A stretch of 64,000 nucleotides of DNA from Mucilaginibacter sp. KACC 22773 (GTDB lineage: Bacteria; Bacteroidota; Bacteroidia; Sphingobacteriales; Sphingobacteriaceae): assembly GCF_028736215.1 (NCBI RefSeq), contig NZ_CP117883.1, forward strand, positions 6,138,001-6,202,000, read 5' to 3'. The position numbers and the translations under genes are program-made. Positions 52,245-61,549 of the stretch are shown piece by piece. The notes below the pieces were generated by a model, which was given only the letters and a program-made list of their open reading frames with translations, made no database searches and was not told the origin of the DNA. Numbering within the stretch: the first letter of the stretch is position 1; each line of letters opens with the position of its first letter.

Positions 52245-55200
52245 ATGAAACGAAAATTACTTTTTCCAAATTATTTGTATTCCAGAGGGGTTCGCACTAC
52301 GTTTAAAACTTTGGCATTATTTATATTGCCAATTGGCGCAAACGCGTTAACCCCCAATTTAATAACTCACAACAATAGGGCGATAACTACCCAAATAGCA
52401 CCTGTTAAGGCTGCTATAACTGTAAAAGGCTCTGTAGTAGACGCTATTGATGGCCAGCCGCTGGTAGGCGTTTCTATTAGTATAAAGGGAACTAACAAAG
52501 GTGCCCTGAGTGATTTAAAGGGTAACTTTCAACTTTCGAATGTGCCGGAAAATGCCGTACTCGTTGTAACCTATATCTCATACGAGAAAGTTGAAATTGC
52601 AGTAAGCGGAAAGACTGATATCGCAATAAAACTTCAACCTTCAATGAAAACCCTGAACGATGTGGTTGTAGTAGGTTATGGAACGCAGAAGAAGGAAAAC
52701 CTGACAGGATCTGTAGGCGTTGTAAATACAAAGGATTTGGAAAGCAGGCCCCTGACAAATACCGGGCAGGCTTTACAAGGCACTGTTTCCGGTGTTTTTG
52801 CACTGCAAAGTTCGGGTAAACCCGGAGATGACAACACGGTTATAGATATTCGTGGGGTAGGTACTTTTGGAGATAATTCCCCGTTGGTGTTAGTTGATGG
52901 TTTTCCCGGCAGCATAGGCGACGTAAATCCTAACGATGTTCAATCAATTTCAGTGTTGAAAGACGCCGCATCATCTGCTATTTATGGTAATCGTGCTGCA
53001 AACGGCGTTATTTTAATTACCACTAAACGGGGATCAGCAGGCAAACTTCGTGTTAACTATAGTGGATATGCCGGTATTCAAAGTCCGACAAGGCTGCCCA
53101 ATGTATTAAACTCTGTTCAATATACCACGCTTTACAACGAGGCGGCTGTAAATACCGGATCGGCACCGGCGTATCCGGATTCGATAATTCAAAAATACGC
53201 GGCGCACAACAACCCATTATACCCCGATATTAATTATTTCAAGGTTTATTATGGAAACGCCTATATGCAAAACCATCGTGTAAGCGCAACAGGAGGGAGC
53301 GACAACGTCAATTATGCATTTATGCTGGGGCATCTGGATCAGGATGGAATCCTGGTGGCAACCAATTACAAAAAAACAGACTTCCGTCTCAACCTCGATA
53401 CCTACCATCTAAAAGATAAAAGGCTTCGTGTTTCCGGGAATGTATCCGGGAATTTGGGTGTAAAAAGCGAACCGACCGATCTTTGGAATGCCGAATGGTA
53501 TTCCACTCTGGCGCCTATACATCCGCTTAAGGATGCAAGCGGAAACTGGGTTTCTGTTAACGGCGAACGTAACTACTACGGGGAAATTAAAGAAGGTAGC
53601 ACCAATCTGACAAAACGGTACAATTTTAGTGGACAGGCAGAAGCAGAATATAAAATTCTGCCCGGTTTAAGTGCGCAGCTTACTTATGGTTATAATGTTA
53701 TCTCCACTAACGCAAATGCTTTTCATGCCAATGTAACGCTGAAAAACCAAAATGGAACAACTACACAATTGCCATCAGACCTTAATGTAACCAACGAGAC
53801 TGACGGCCACTCATTGCTTACCGGGTTACTGAAATATAATAAGACAATTAACCGTCATTCATTCAATTTATTAGGCGGTTACAACGAAGAGGAGTTTACC
53901 TATGATTGGCAAAGCGGCTTTCGCTCACATTTTGTTAACAACACGCAACGTGTATTGAACCTTGGCGATGCGGCCACACAAACCAATAACTCTGGCAGTT
54001 ACGATCTCGGCCTCCGTTCGTTTTTTGGCCGTTTAAACTATGCGTTTGACGAAAAATATTTATTTGAAGCTAATATCCGAAGGGATGGCTCTTCCAGGTT
54101 TGCACAAGGTAAACAATGGGGAACATTTCCGTCATTCTCAGCAGCCTGGGTACTATCAAAAGAAGATTTTATGAAAAGTGTGAGCTGGCTTGATTTTGCA
54201 AAAATTCGTGCCTCCTGGGGGCGTTTAGGTAATCAAAATATAAGTAATTACTATAATGGAAGTGATATCCTGAGTTCGGGTCAGAATTATTCGTTCGGCG
54301 GAACGCTTTATTCGGGTGTTGCCGTTACGGCAATGACCAACAAAGATTTGACCTGGGAAACAGCTCAGCAATTAGATTTGGGGCTTGACATCTCTTTCCA
54401 CAATAACATTGAAATTACTGCAGATTATTTTGATAAAAGGACTAAAAACCTCTTATTGACCCAACCGATACCACTAACAATTGCGCAGTCGGCCCCAATG
54501 GCTAATGCCGGTGAAGTGCAAAACAAAGGTTTTGAACTTGGCATATCCTATAAAACAACGTTTGGCAATGGTGTTAAATTAAGAACTTCCTTCAATGTTT
54601 CTCACATCGTCAACAAAATCATCAGCATGAACGTGCCTCAGCAGTACAGCTCTCCAAAGGCGATTGTTGTGGGCTCGGCTATAAATTCATTCTACGGTTA
54701 CCAGATGACGGGCATTTACCAGATTTCTGATTTTACATGGCAAAACAACAGCGATGCATCCATTCCGTACGCAAGCCGTAGTTATACGCTTAAACCGGGT
54801 GTAGTTAAAGTAAGCGATTACAACGCGCAACCTGGCGATATTAAATATGCCGACCTCAATAGTGACGGCGTAGTTGACCAAAACCACGACCGCAAAATCA
54901 TAGGTAAGCAATTTCCTGACATAACCTATGCTTTTAACTTCAATGTAGCCTGGAAAGGTCTGGACCTTGGGGTGTTTTTACAAGGCGTACAAGGCATGCA
55001 GGGTTATACCTACTATGAAATAGCTTCGCCTTTTAGCGGCTTTGCAAACGTTGGTACCTGGTGGTTAAACAGGTGGACACCACAAAATCCATCTAATACC
55101 TATCCCCGAGTTACATTGGATGGCGTAAGAAACAATATTCACTCTTCCTTCTACGTGGAAAATGCCTCGTATCTACGGGTTAAGAATATTGAATTGGGAT

Positions 55201-55388
55201 ATACTTTAAGTCCGGCTGCCATTAAGAAGATAGGTTTAAGCTCGCTTAGGATATATGCCAACATACAAAACGCTTTCACATTCACCAAATTCAAAGGCTT
55301 TGATCCGGAACAAACCTCTGATCAAACAAGAGCCGAGGCATATCCACAGGTGCGGGTGATGACTGCAGGTATAAATGTTAATTTCTAA
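52245..55388 (+). CDS. SusC/RagA-type TonB-dependent outer-membrane transporter
   Basis: 1047 residues from ATG 52245; TTG 52203 upstream is in frame but less likely. A signal region with MKRKLLFPNYLYSRG and a hydrophobic stretch (about 24-37), a CarboxypepD_reg-like domain (about 60-140), and a plug starting VVVVGYGTQKKENLTGSV. Then follows the long beta-barrel, with DGSSRFAQGKQWGTFPSFSAAW as the SusC signature. It imports an oligosaccharide together with SusD, 12 bases downstream. Confidence 0.96.
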   Translation: MKRKLLFPNYLYSRGVRTTFKTLALFILPIGANALTPNLITHNNRAITTQIAPVKAAITVKGSVVDAIDGQPLVGVSISIKGTNKGALSDLKGNFQLSNVPENAVLVVTYISYEKVEIAVSGKTDIAIKLQPSMKTLNDVVVVGYGTQKKENLTGSVGVVNTKDLESRPLTNTGQALQGTVSGVFALQSSGKPGDDNTVIDIRGVGTFGDNSPLVLVDGFPGSIGDVNPNDVQSISVLKDAASSAIYGNRAANGVILITTKRGSAGKLRVNYSGYAGIQSPTRLPNVLNSVQYTTLYNEAAVNTGSAPAYPDSIIQKYAAHNNPLYPDINYFKVYYGNAYMQNHRVSATGGSDNVNYAFMLGHLDQDGILVATNYKKTDFRLNLDTYHLKDKRLRVSGNVSGNLGVKSEPTDLWNAEWYSTLAPIHPLKDASGNWVSVNGERNYYGEIKEGSTNLTKRYNFSGQAEAEYKILPGLSAQLTYGYNVISTNANAFHANVTLKNQNGTTTQLPSDLNVTNETDGHSLLTGLLKYNKTINRHSFNLLGGYNEEEFTYDWQSGFRSHFVNNTQRVLNLGDAATQTNNSGSYDLGLRSFFGRLNYAFDEKYLFEANIRRDGSSRFAQGKQWGTFPSFSAAWVLSKEDFMKSVSWLDFAKIRASWGRLGNQNISNYYNGSDILSSGQNYSFGGTLYSGVAVTAMTNKDLTWETAQQLDLGLDISFHNNIEITADYFDKRTKNLLLTQPIPLTIAQSAPMANAGEVQNKGFELGISYKTTFGNGVKLRTSFNVSHIVNKIISMNVPQQYSSPKAIVVGSAINSFYGYQMTGIYQISDFTWQNNSDASIPYASRSYTLKPGVVKVSDYNAQPGDIKYADLNSDGVVDQNHDRKIIGKQFPDITYAFNFNVAWKGLDLGVFLQGVQGMQGYTYYEIASPFSGFANVGTWWLNRWTPQNPSNTYPRVTLDGVRNNIHSSFYVENASYLRVKNIELGYTLSPAAIKKIGLSSLRIYANIQNAFTFTKFKGFDPEQTSDQTRAEAYPQVRVMTAGINVNF

Positions 55389-55399
55389 AGGATAAAATC

Positions 55400-56953
55400 A
55401 TGAAGACTATATATAAAATCATAATCTTAGCATCTGTTATTAATCTTGCCGGCTGCAAGAAAAACCTTCTGGATAAAACGCCAAAAGACCGCTTGTCGCC
55501 CTCGACATTTTACCAGAACGAAACCCAGGTAAAAATGGCGTTGGTGGGCATTTACAATGCACTACAACCTAATGCCACCCCGGCGCATTTTTTCCAGTTT
55601 GAATTTGAATCGGATAATGCCTATTGCCAGGATGCCTGGCAGGGCTCAAAGGAAGTAGGGGCATGGCAAACCACAACCAACAGTTGGGCGCCATATGCGA
55701 AGTGGACCCAGGATTACACCATTATTTCAAGGGCCAACGAGTTTTTGCAGGATGTTGCCAATGCAAGCATTGATGCTACTGTAAAAACCCAAATGTCGGC
55801 CGAAGCTAAGTTTTTACGAGGGTATGCCTATACGGATTTGACTACTTATTTTGGCGATGTGCCCTTAATTACCAGTGTACTGTCGCTCTCGGATGCATAT
55901 GTTTCAAGGACTGCGAAAGCTACGGTGCTGACGCAGATCTTAACTGATTTTACAGAGGCAGCAGCCGCACTACCAACCTCCTACTCGGGTTCTGATGTTG
56001 GCCGGGCAACCAAAGGAGCTGCATTAGCTTACAAGGCAAAAGCTCTTTTGTACAATGGAAAGTGGGCCGATGCTGCACAGGCCGCGCAGGATGTGATCAA
56101 TCTTAACACCTACAGTTTATATACTAACTATGGTTCGCTGTTTGATGAGGCACACGAAAACAATAGTGAAGTGATTTTTGACATCCAATATATACCCACT
56201 ACCCAGTCACAACCCTGGCCATCATCTGCCTTATCTTTGAGTGTTTGGCCAACTCCAAACGTCACTGCTGATTTGATCGATTCATATTACATGACCAATG
56301 GATTACCGGTTACCAACTCCGCTTCGGGCTACAATGCTCAAAACCCGTATGTCAATCGCGATCCAAGATTGGCTGCTTCAGTAGTATTACCTGGCTCTTT
56401 GTGGGGTACAACCACCTACATACCTGCCAATGATGTGGTTCCGTCTGGTGCACGCCCGCGTAAATACGCGGCGATAGGTATTGCCGACCCCAATAATTGT
56501 TCACTCAATACTATTTTGATGCGTTATGCCGACGTGTTGCTGATACGTGCCGAAGCCCTGATTGAATCGGGAAGCACCGCAACGGAAATCTATACACTTA
56601 TAGACAAGGTGCGTGCCAGGGTAAGCATGCCCAGGGTTGAAGATGTAGAAGGTACCGGCTTAAACCAAACGCAATTAAGGGCGATATTACGCCATGAGCG
56701 CAGGGTTGAATTCTTTATGGAAGGCACCAGGTATGCAGATATGTTACGCTGGAAAGATCAATCCCTGGTTCATGATGTTTATGGATATGACAAATCGTTG
56801 CTGAGTAATCCGGCAAGTGCCGCTACCTGGCAGTTTAAACAGGTTAAGTTAGATACCCGGACATTTGATGCAGGTAAAGGATGGTTATGGCCAGTTCCGC
56901 AAGCCGATATTGACATCAACAAAAAATTGCTACCAAACAACCCGGGATATTAA
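55400..56953 (+). CDS. SusD/RagB-type nutrient-binding lipoprotein
   Basis: 517 residues. Leader MKTIYKIIILASVINLAGC with lipobox NLAGC. SusD_like N-domain (KNLLDKTPKDRLSPSTFYQN) and C-terminal RagB (YADVLLIRAEALIESG, LRHERRVEFFMEGTRYADMLRW) are both present. It captures glycan at the cell surface for SusC, which it follows by 12 bases. Terminator at 56998. Confidence 0.96.
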   Translation: MKTIYKIIILASVINLAGCKKNLLDKTPKDRLSPSTFYQNETQVKMALVGIYNALQPNATPAHFFQFEFESDNAYCQDAWQGSKEVGAWQTTTNSWAPYAKWTQDYTIISRANEFLQDVANASIDATVKTQMSAEAKFLRGYAYTDLTTYFGDVPLITSVLSLSDAYVSRTAKATVLTQILTDFTEAAAALPTSYSGSDVGRATKGAALAYKAKALLYNGKWADAAQAAQDVINLNTYSLYTNYGSLFDEAHENNSEVIFDIQYIPTTQSQPWPSSALSLSVWPTPNVTADLIDSYYMTNGLPVTNSASGYNAQNPYVNRDPRLAASVVLPGSLWGTTTYIPANDVVPSGARPRKYAAIGIADPNNCSLNTILMRYADVLLIRAEALIESGSTATEIYTLIDKVRARVSMPRVEDVEGTGLNQTQLRAILRHERRVEFFMEGTRYADMLRWKDQSLVHDVYGYDKSLLSNPASAATWQFKQVKLDTRTFDAGKGWLWPVPQADIDINKKLLPNNPGY

Positions 56954-56997
56954 GGCGTCCTGTCATCGCACAAATTTCCTTTCGTTTTAGCGATATA

Positions 56998-57043
56998 GCC
57001 CCCGATAATACTGCAATAGCGGTTTATCGGGGGTTTCGTTTTA
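56998..57043 (+). terminator. Terminator of susC/susD
   Basis: CCCCCGATAA pairs with TTATCGGGGG over a 14-base loop, followed by TTTCGTTTT. Confidence 0.75.
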
Positions 57044-57145
57044 AATACGATATATCTGCTTTGTACATGTTTTGAAATTGGCAGCTCCCATCATATCTGA
57101 AGTATTGCAGCAAGGTACTTAGTCCTATAACGCCCTGGGCAAACT

Positions 57146-57171
57146 GACTCGTCCTGAAATAACTATACACT
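57146..57171 (+). repeat. Left terminal inverted repeat of the IS3 element
   Basis: Begins TGACTCGTCC and matches the reverse complement of 58845-58870 at 24 of 26 positions. Confidence 0.93.
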
Positions 57172-57183
57172 AAAAGAAAGTGT

Positions 57184-57738
57184 ATGAAAGAAGAATCGGA
57201 ACAAAAAGCGAGTCAGATTCGCCTTACTAAGCGATGTCACTTTGAAAGCAGCCTACGGAATGAGATCATAAAATTGATAGAATCAGGGACTCCGCGGAGC
57301 GTGATAGCCTATCAGTATGGCATGTCGCGGGCATCTCTGAGTAAATGGATGCGCGACCGCGGCTCGAAAGAGTACCAGGAAAAACAGCGGGGATATCATT
57401 TAAGCGACATAGAAAAAAGATCCGTCGTCCGCCAGGTTGAGCAAGGCATTCTGAAACCTTATGCAGCGAGGAAGTCATACGGACTAAGTGGAGAAACGTT
57501 AAATAAATGGCTTAAGGCCTCGTTGAAAGAAAATGCCGAACTTGCGGTTCATGAAAAGTTTGAGATGAAGGATAAAGCTGAAGGGCAGTCTGGTGTGCCG
57601 GACCCGGAAACGGAAGCTTTAAAAAAGGCTTTGGAATATGCACAGCTAAAGATCAGTGCCTTAAATACCCTTATTGATGTAGCAGAGGATCAGTTTAAGA
57701 TCAAGATCAGAAAAAAAGCTGGGGCCAGGCAGTCATGA
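57184..57738 (+). CDS. IS3-family transposase OrfA
   Basis: 184 residues. HTH motifs in the N-terminus (SVIAYQYGMSRASLSKWMRD) and a second one at about 90-110, then a coiled-coil-like C-terminus (KALEYAQLKISALNTLIDVA). It binds the IS ends. It is longer than the usual ~100-residue OrfA. Ends in an ATGA overlap with orfB. Confidence 0.9.
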   Translation: MKEESEQKASQIRLTKRCHFESSLRNEIIKLIESGTPRSVIAYQYGMSRASLSKWMRDRGSKEYQEKQRGYHLSDIEKRSVVRQVEQGILKPYAARKSYGLSGETLNKWLKASLKENAELAVHEKFEMKDKAEGQSGVPDPETEALKKALEYAQLKISALNTLIDVAEDQFKIKIRKKAGARQS

Positions 57739-58655
57739 TAATGAAGCAGGATTACGCGCATTTAAGCTGGGCGTTTCTATGCGGACTGTTTGGCAAAACC
57801 CGCCATGCGCACTATGATCACTTATGGAGAAACCAGGATGACTCTATCAAAGAGGAAATTATCCTGCAGCTTGTTCATGAAATAAGGAAGCCTTTACCCC
57901 GGTTAGGGACAAGAAAGATGCTTTATCTGCTTAAGCCGCAACTGGCTTCTCATCATATAGAAATCGGCAGGGACTACCTGTTTGACTTGCTTGACGCTCA
58001 TAAGCTGCTGATCAGGCAGCGTAAACGAAAAGCAATCACCACCGATTCCCGGCACTGGATGCATAAGTACGCCAACCTGGTAAAGGAAATGCATATTATA
58101 CGGCCGGAGGAACTTTGGGTAAGCGATATAACTTACATTCGGGTGCAAAACCAATGGGGCTACCTGTCACTGATAACAGATGCATTTTCACGTAAGATCA
58201 TGGGTTATTGTTTCCGCCTGGATATGCTGGCGCTGGGGCCTATAGCGGCCTTACAGATGGCCCTGGATGTCCGCAGTTACAGCGGGCAAACCCTTACCCA
58301 TCACTCTGACAGAGGGTCCCAATACTGCTCTAAGGATTATGTGGAATTGCTTGGGAACGAAACTATTTCCATCAGTATGACTGAACGGGGTGACCCGTAT
58401 GAGAATGCACTGGCCGAACGAATGAATGGCATCATCAAGGGGGAGTTCGACCTGTACATCAGCCCGGTTAACTTTGAGCAGACTTATAAAAAGATCGATA
58501 GCAGTATTAAGGCATACAACGAATTGAGGCCCCATGGAAGCTGTGACTACCTGACGCCTTGCCAGGCGCATGAACAAGGTGATGTACTGAAAAAACGCTG
58601 GAAGGAATACCCGGGCAAATGGGAGAAGGAAAAGCCGCTGGCCATACCCGCCTGA
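57735..58655 (+). CDS. IS3-family transposase OrfB (DDE integrase core)
   Basis: 306 residues. rve integrase core about 120-280: WVSDITYIRVQNQWGYLSLITD holds the first Asp, THHSDRGSQYCSKDY the second, and ERGDPYENALAERMNGIIKGEF the Glu; all three are intact. Catalyses excision and insertion. Starts by ATGA overlap with orfA, suggesting translational coupling rather than the classical -1 frameshift. Confidence 0.95.
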   Translation: MIMKQDYAHLSWAFLCGLFGKTRHAHYDHLWRNQDDSIKEEIILQLVHEIRKPLPRLGTRKMLYLLKPQLASHHIEIGRDYLFDLLDAHKLLIRQRKRKAITTDSRHWMHKYANLVKEMHIIRPEELWVSDITYIRVQNQWGYLSLITDAFSRKIMGYCFRLDMLALGPIAALQMALDVRSYSGQTLTHHSDRGSQYCSKDYVELLGNETISISMTERGDPYENALAERMNGIIKGEFDLYISPVNFEQTYKKIDSSIKAYNELRPHGSCDYLTPCQAHEQGDVLKKRWKEYPGKWEKEKPLAIPA

Positions 58656-58844
58656 CAGATGAGTTATCAACAAAAAGAGGAGGTTCAGCAAAAAGAAAAA
58701 AAGAAGCAAAAAAAGAAAAACGTGTTGAAATATGGAAAACTGAAGGAGTTTCCCACATTCCAACACAACAAACAAACAACAAGTTATTTAACTTTATCTT
58801 TAAAAAAAGAACCTGTATAGTGTTTACAGGATTAACTCACAAAT

Positions 58845-58870
58845 CTGTATAGTTATTTCAGGACGGGTCA
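58845..58870 (-). repeat. Right terminal inverted repeat of the IS3 element
   Basis: Reverse complement begins TGACCCGTCC; pairs with 57146-57171. Confidence 0.93.
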
Positions 58871-59070
58871 AACGCATCTAATTGGGTTAACATAACTTAA
58901 CACATTTCAGATAAAATATTTATAAATATTTGATAATCAATACATTGAATTTCATCATGGTTAACACTAAAATGATCGCGCAATTTAGGTGTATCCTCTT
59001 TTATATCGATGAATACACTGTTTTGCAAATTTTCAGTTATCAATCGCAACGTAAATAAGTCGTAAAACAG

Positions 59071-59096
59071 AAAAGGCTGCCCTTTTAAGGCAGCCT
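59071..59096 (-). terminator. Terminator of the GH5 gene
   Basis: AGGCTGCC pairs with GGCAGCCT around a TTAAAA loop; followed on the minus strand by TTTTCTGTTTT. The rest of 58874-59208 shows no gene. Confidence 0.85.
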
Positions 59097-59208
59097 CGCG
59101 ATGTAGTATAATGTCATCGATAAATTGACGGATAATGTTATCCTAAAGTTCTAAGTCAAAAACGAAAAAATCCAACTTCAGACTTACGACTTGGTACTGT
59201 TAACTTTT

Positions 59209-60678
59209 TTATTGCGCAATAAGCGTCCATTGCTGGTTGTAGCTCGAACCGCTTGTCCACTGTTGCATAACAGATCCATTGGTTGTCAAGCCTCCAGTAT
59301 CCAGGCATTTCCCTGTAGCAAGGTTAACTATTTTGTAGTAACCGCTTCCGGCCGAAACTATTGACCAGCGCTGGTTAGTACTGGTGCCTACTGTATATTG
59401 TTTAACCGATGAGCCATCAGTAGTATTACCCCCGGTGTCCAGGCACTCTTTCCCGGTTACACAGCTTAGCGTATAATAGCCATCGGTATAACTTACATTC
59501 CATTTTTGGTTGGCACTTGTTCCCGATGCCCATTGAGCCACGGTAGCGCCATCGGTCGTGCTGCCCAAATTATCAAGCATAAGGCCCGATGCACGATTTT
59601 GAAGCTTGTACCGCCCGTCGGCAATTGGCCCCAGCCATACAGGAGATGCGGTAAGTTTCCATGACCACCTGAACATGTTCGCGGTGCCCGGGCTAACCTC
59701 TACCAGGTTATTATTTGCCTTATACCAGCGGTAGGTATCAATATCATTAACGCCCGACCATGCTATAGTACCCATAGAGTTGTCCCTGGCATACGAAAGC
59801 GCCCCGGTTAAAAATGCCTGATCAACATATACACCAGTATCCCATTGCCACCAGAAACTCATGTTCCTGAATGTTTCGATACCAACTTCGGTAACCACCG
59901 TACGGGCCGCGTAAGATCCGGTCCTGCTTGACATGTCGCTGTAATAGCCCGACCAAACATCATGCGATCCCCAGAACCACCAGTAGCAGTGCAGGCCCAG
60001 GTATTGATTAACTAACCTTGAATCGGCGCCAACTGCAGTTACGTCAGCAGCATAACCAGTGCCGTCCAGGATGCATTTACCATCGGCCGTACTAAATGTG
60101 GTTAAAAAACTGGCATATAAATTATTCAAATCGGTACCTGAATAATCCACAGGTTCATTTATAGGCTCATACAAAATAGACGTGTTGTTTTTATAAACAT
60201 TATTCACAGTTGTCCACATGGTAGTCCATTGCGTAACATCCGGTACATGGTGCACACCTACCGGCCAGTAGCAAAGTATTACTTTACAGCCGTTTGATAC
60301 AATGGCATTAATTGCAGCCTGGTATACAGGCCAATAAGTAGAGCTTGAGGCCGTCCATGGGTTTATGGGCATCCTGATAGTAGTACCGCCGCTTGTTTTA
60401 ACAGCGCTTGAAATACTGGTGGCCAAAGCAGCAGCCTGGGTTGCGGTGAGCGATGTAGTCATACCGCTTGGCAATACAACCCTTCCGTCGCCTTCGTTGC
60501 CATTAGGGTCGGCCCAGTTTATACCACGAAAGCCATTGGTGTTGGTAGTTGAAAGCGCAAGGTTTTGTTTTGTCGACAAGCCGGAGATATCAGGGTTCTT
60601 TTGAATAGTGTTTTTTGAACAGCCCATCATAAAGGCTAACAGGCAGCATAGTGCCTGGGCGGTTAAATTTTTTCTCAT
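59209..60678 (-). CDS. GH5-type glycoside hydrolase with ricin-type CBM13 domain, lipoprotein
   Basis: 489 residues. Lipobox MMGC in MRKNLTAQALCCLLAFMMGC. Catalytic domain (about 45-345): FRGINWADP, the acid-base Glu in SILYEPINEPVDYS and the nucleophile Glu in VVTEVGIETFR (GH5 cellulase-like). The C-terminus (about 355-489) is a ricin-type beta-trefoil with three Q-x-W repeats (NQKW, NQRW, NQQW), i.e. CBM13. It hydrolyses beta-glycans and is anchored in the membrane. It is convergent with the SusCD genes and divergent from the sensor gene. Confidence 0.92.
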   Translation of the reverse strand: MRKNLTAQALCCLLAFMMGCSKNTIQKNPDISGLSTKQNLALSTTNTNGFRGINWADPNGNEGDGRVVLPSGMTTSLTATQAAALATSISSAVKTSGGTTIRMPINPWTASSSTYWPVYQAAINAIVSNGCKVILCYWPVGVHHVPDVTQWTTMWTTVNNVYKNNTSILYEPINEPVDYSGTDLNNLYASFLTTFSTADGKCILDGTGYAADVTAVGADSRLVNQYLGLHCYWWFWGSHDVWSGYYSDMSSRTGSYAARTVVTEVGIETFRNMSFWWQWDTGVYVDQAFLTGALSYARDNSMGTIAWSGVNDIDTYRWYKANNNLVEVSPGTANMFRWSWKLTASPVWLGPIADGRYKLQNRASGLMLDNLGSTTDGATVAQWASGTSANQKWNVSYTDGYYTLSCVTGKECLDTGGNTTDGSSVKQYTVGTSTNQRWSIVSAGSGYYKIVNLATGKCLDTGGLTTNGSVMQQWTSGSSYNQQWTLIAQ

Positions 60679-61549
60679 AAGTTTTATATTAAAATGTCAA
60701 ATAATTGGTTCTTTATAATCAATTGGTTTTAACTTTTAAACAAGGCGGTGATCTTCCCGGCGTTGGCACAAAGCAGGTAATGACATCGATTAACTGCAAA
60801 ACAACTGAATGCATATGCAGTAATAACTTGAATATTCTCATGGCAGAGGTATTAAAATCCAGATTTCCAGCCCAGCAATTACCGTTAATCACTGCCGGAC
60901 GTTACGGTCGGCAATTTGATTAGCCATTGAAAAATGACTGTAAGCAATAATGGAAAAGGGAAATCCGTGTTTATATGGTTTAACCTAAATCTCTTTTAAA
61001 AAGCAGAAATTAAAAAGGGGGTAAAGCCTCAATATTGCGGGGATAAAGTGTCATTTTAACGAATTTTAACGCAATTCCTCTTCTTTTTTTAACCCGTTAT
61101 CGCCTGAACGTCAAGTATCGGTGTTGTTTTCAATTCCTAAACATTTGGAATTCTTGTTATTAATACAATTAATATTATATAAATTTGAGTGCCTTATAAA
61201 CTTAATGTTTCAACGTCACAGTAGGGGTTTGATTAATATTTAAGAGCGATGATGAATCCTCCAATTAGGGTTTAAATAAAGTTTGATCTATATATTCTTA
61301 AGGAAAAATGCGTATCAAACCTCAATTTATACCCCAATAAAAGGATCATTTGTCGGCACTTTTAATATGGCCAACGTTCCGTGTCCCCCGCTTTGTTGGA
61401 ATTGTGTTATCCTGAAAATTAGTGTATTAAGTACAATATTTTTGATTGTTGACCGACCAAAGATAATTGTGAAGCTTATTTTATACTGGTACAAGTTATC
61501 AGTGATAACACGGTATAGTATTTATCTAATTAAAAGTGATAACGGATTT
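60679..61549. other. Divergent intergenic region GH5 / sensor
   Basis: 870 bases with only short, unlikely ORFs. It must contain the promoters of both the GH5 gene and the sensor gene. I do not see a clear TAnnTTTG box or an RNA fold; the region is AT-rich around 61100-61550. Confidence 0.35.

Larger units (their letters stand above)
57146..58870. mobile_element. Complete IS3-family insertion sequence
   Basis: 1725 bases bounded by 26-base near-perfect inverted repeats (57146-57171 and 58845-58870; core CGTCCTGAAATAACTATACA) with one mismatch near the outer end plus one at the inner end. Flanking AAC at 57143-57145 and 58871-58873 is a three-base target-site duplication. It contains orfA and orfB on the plus strand. 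Both ORFs are intact, so it may be active. It separates susD from the GH5 gene. Confidence 0.93.

Noticed and set aside
60705..60923. 72-codon plus-strand ORF in the GH5/sensor gap
   Set aside because: Composition and lack of motif or context do not support translation.
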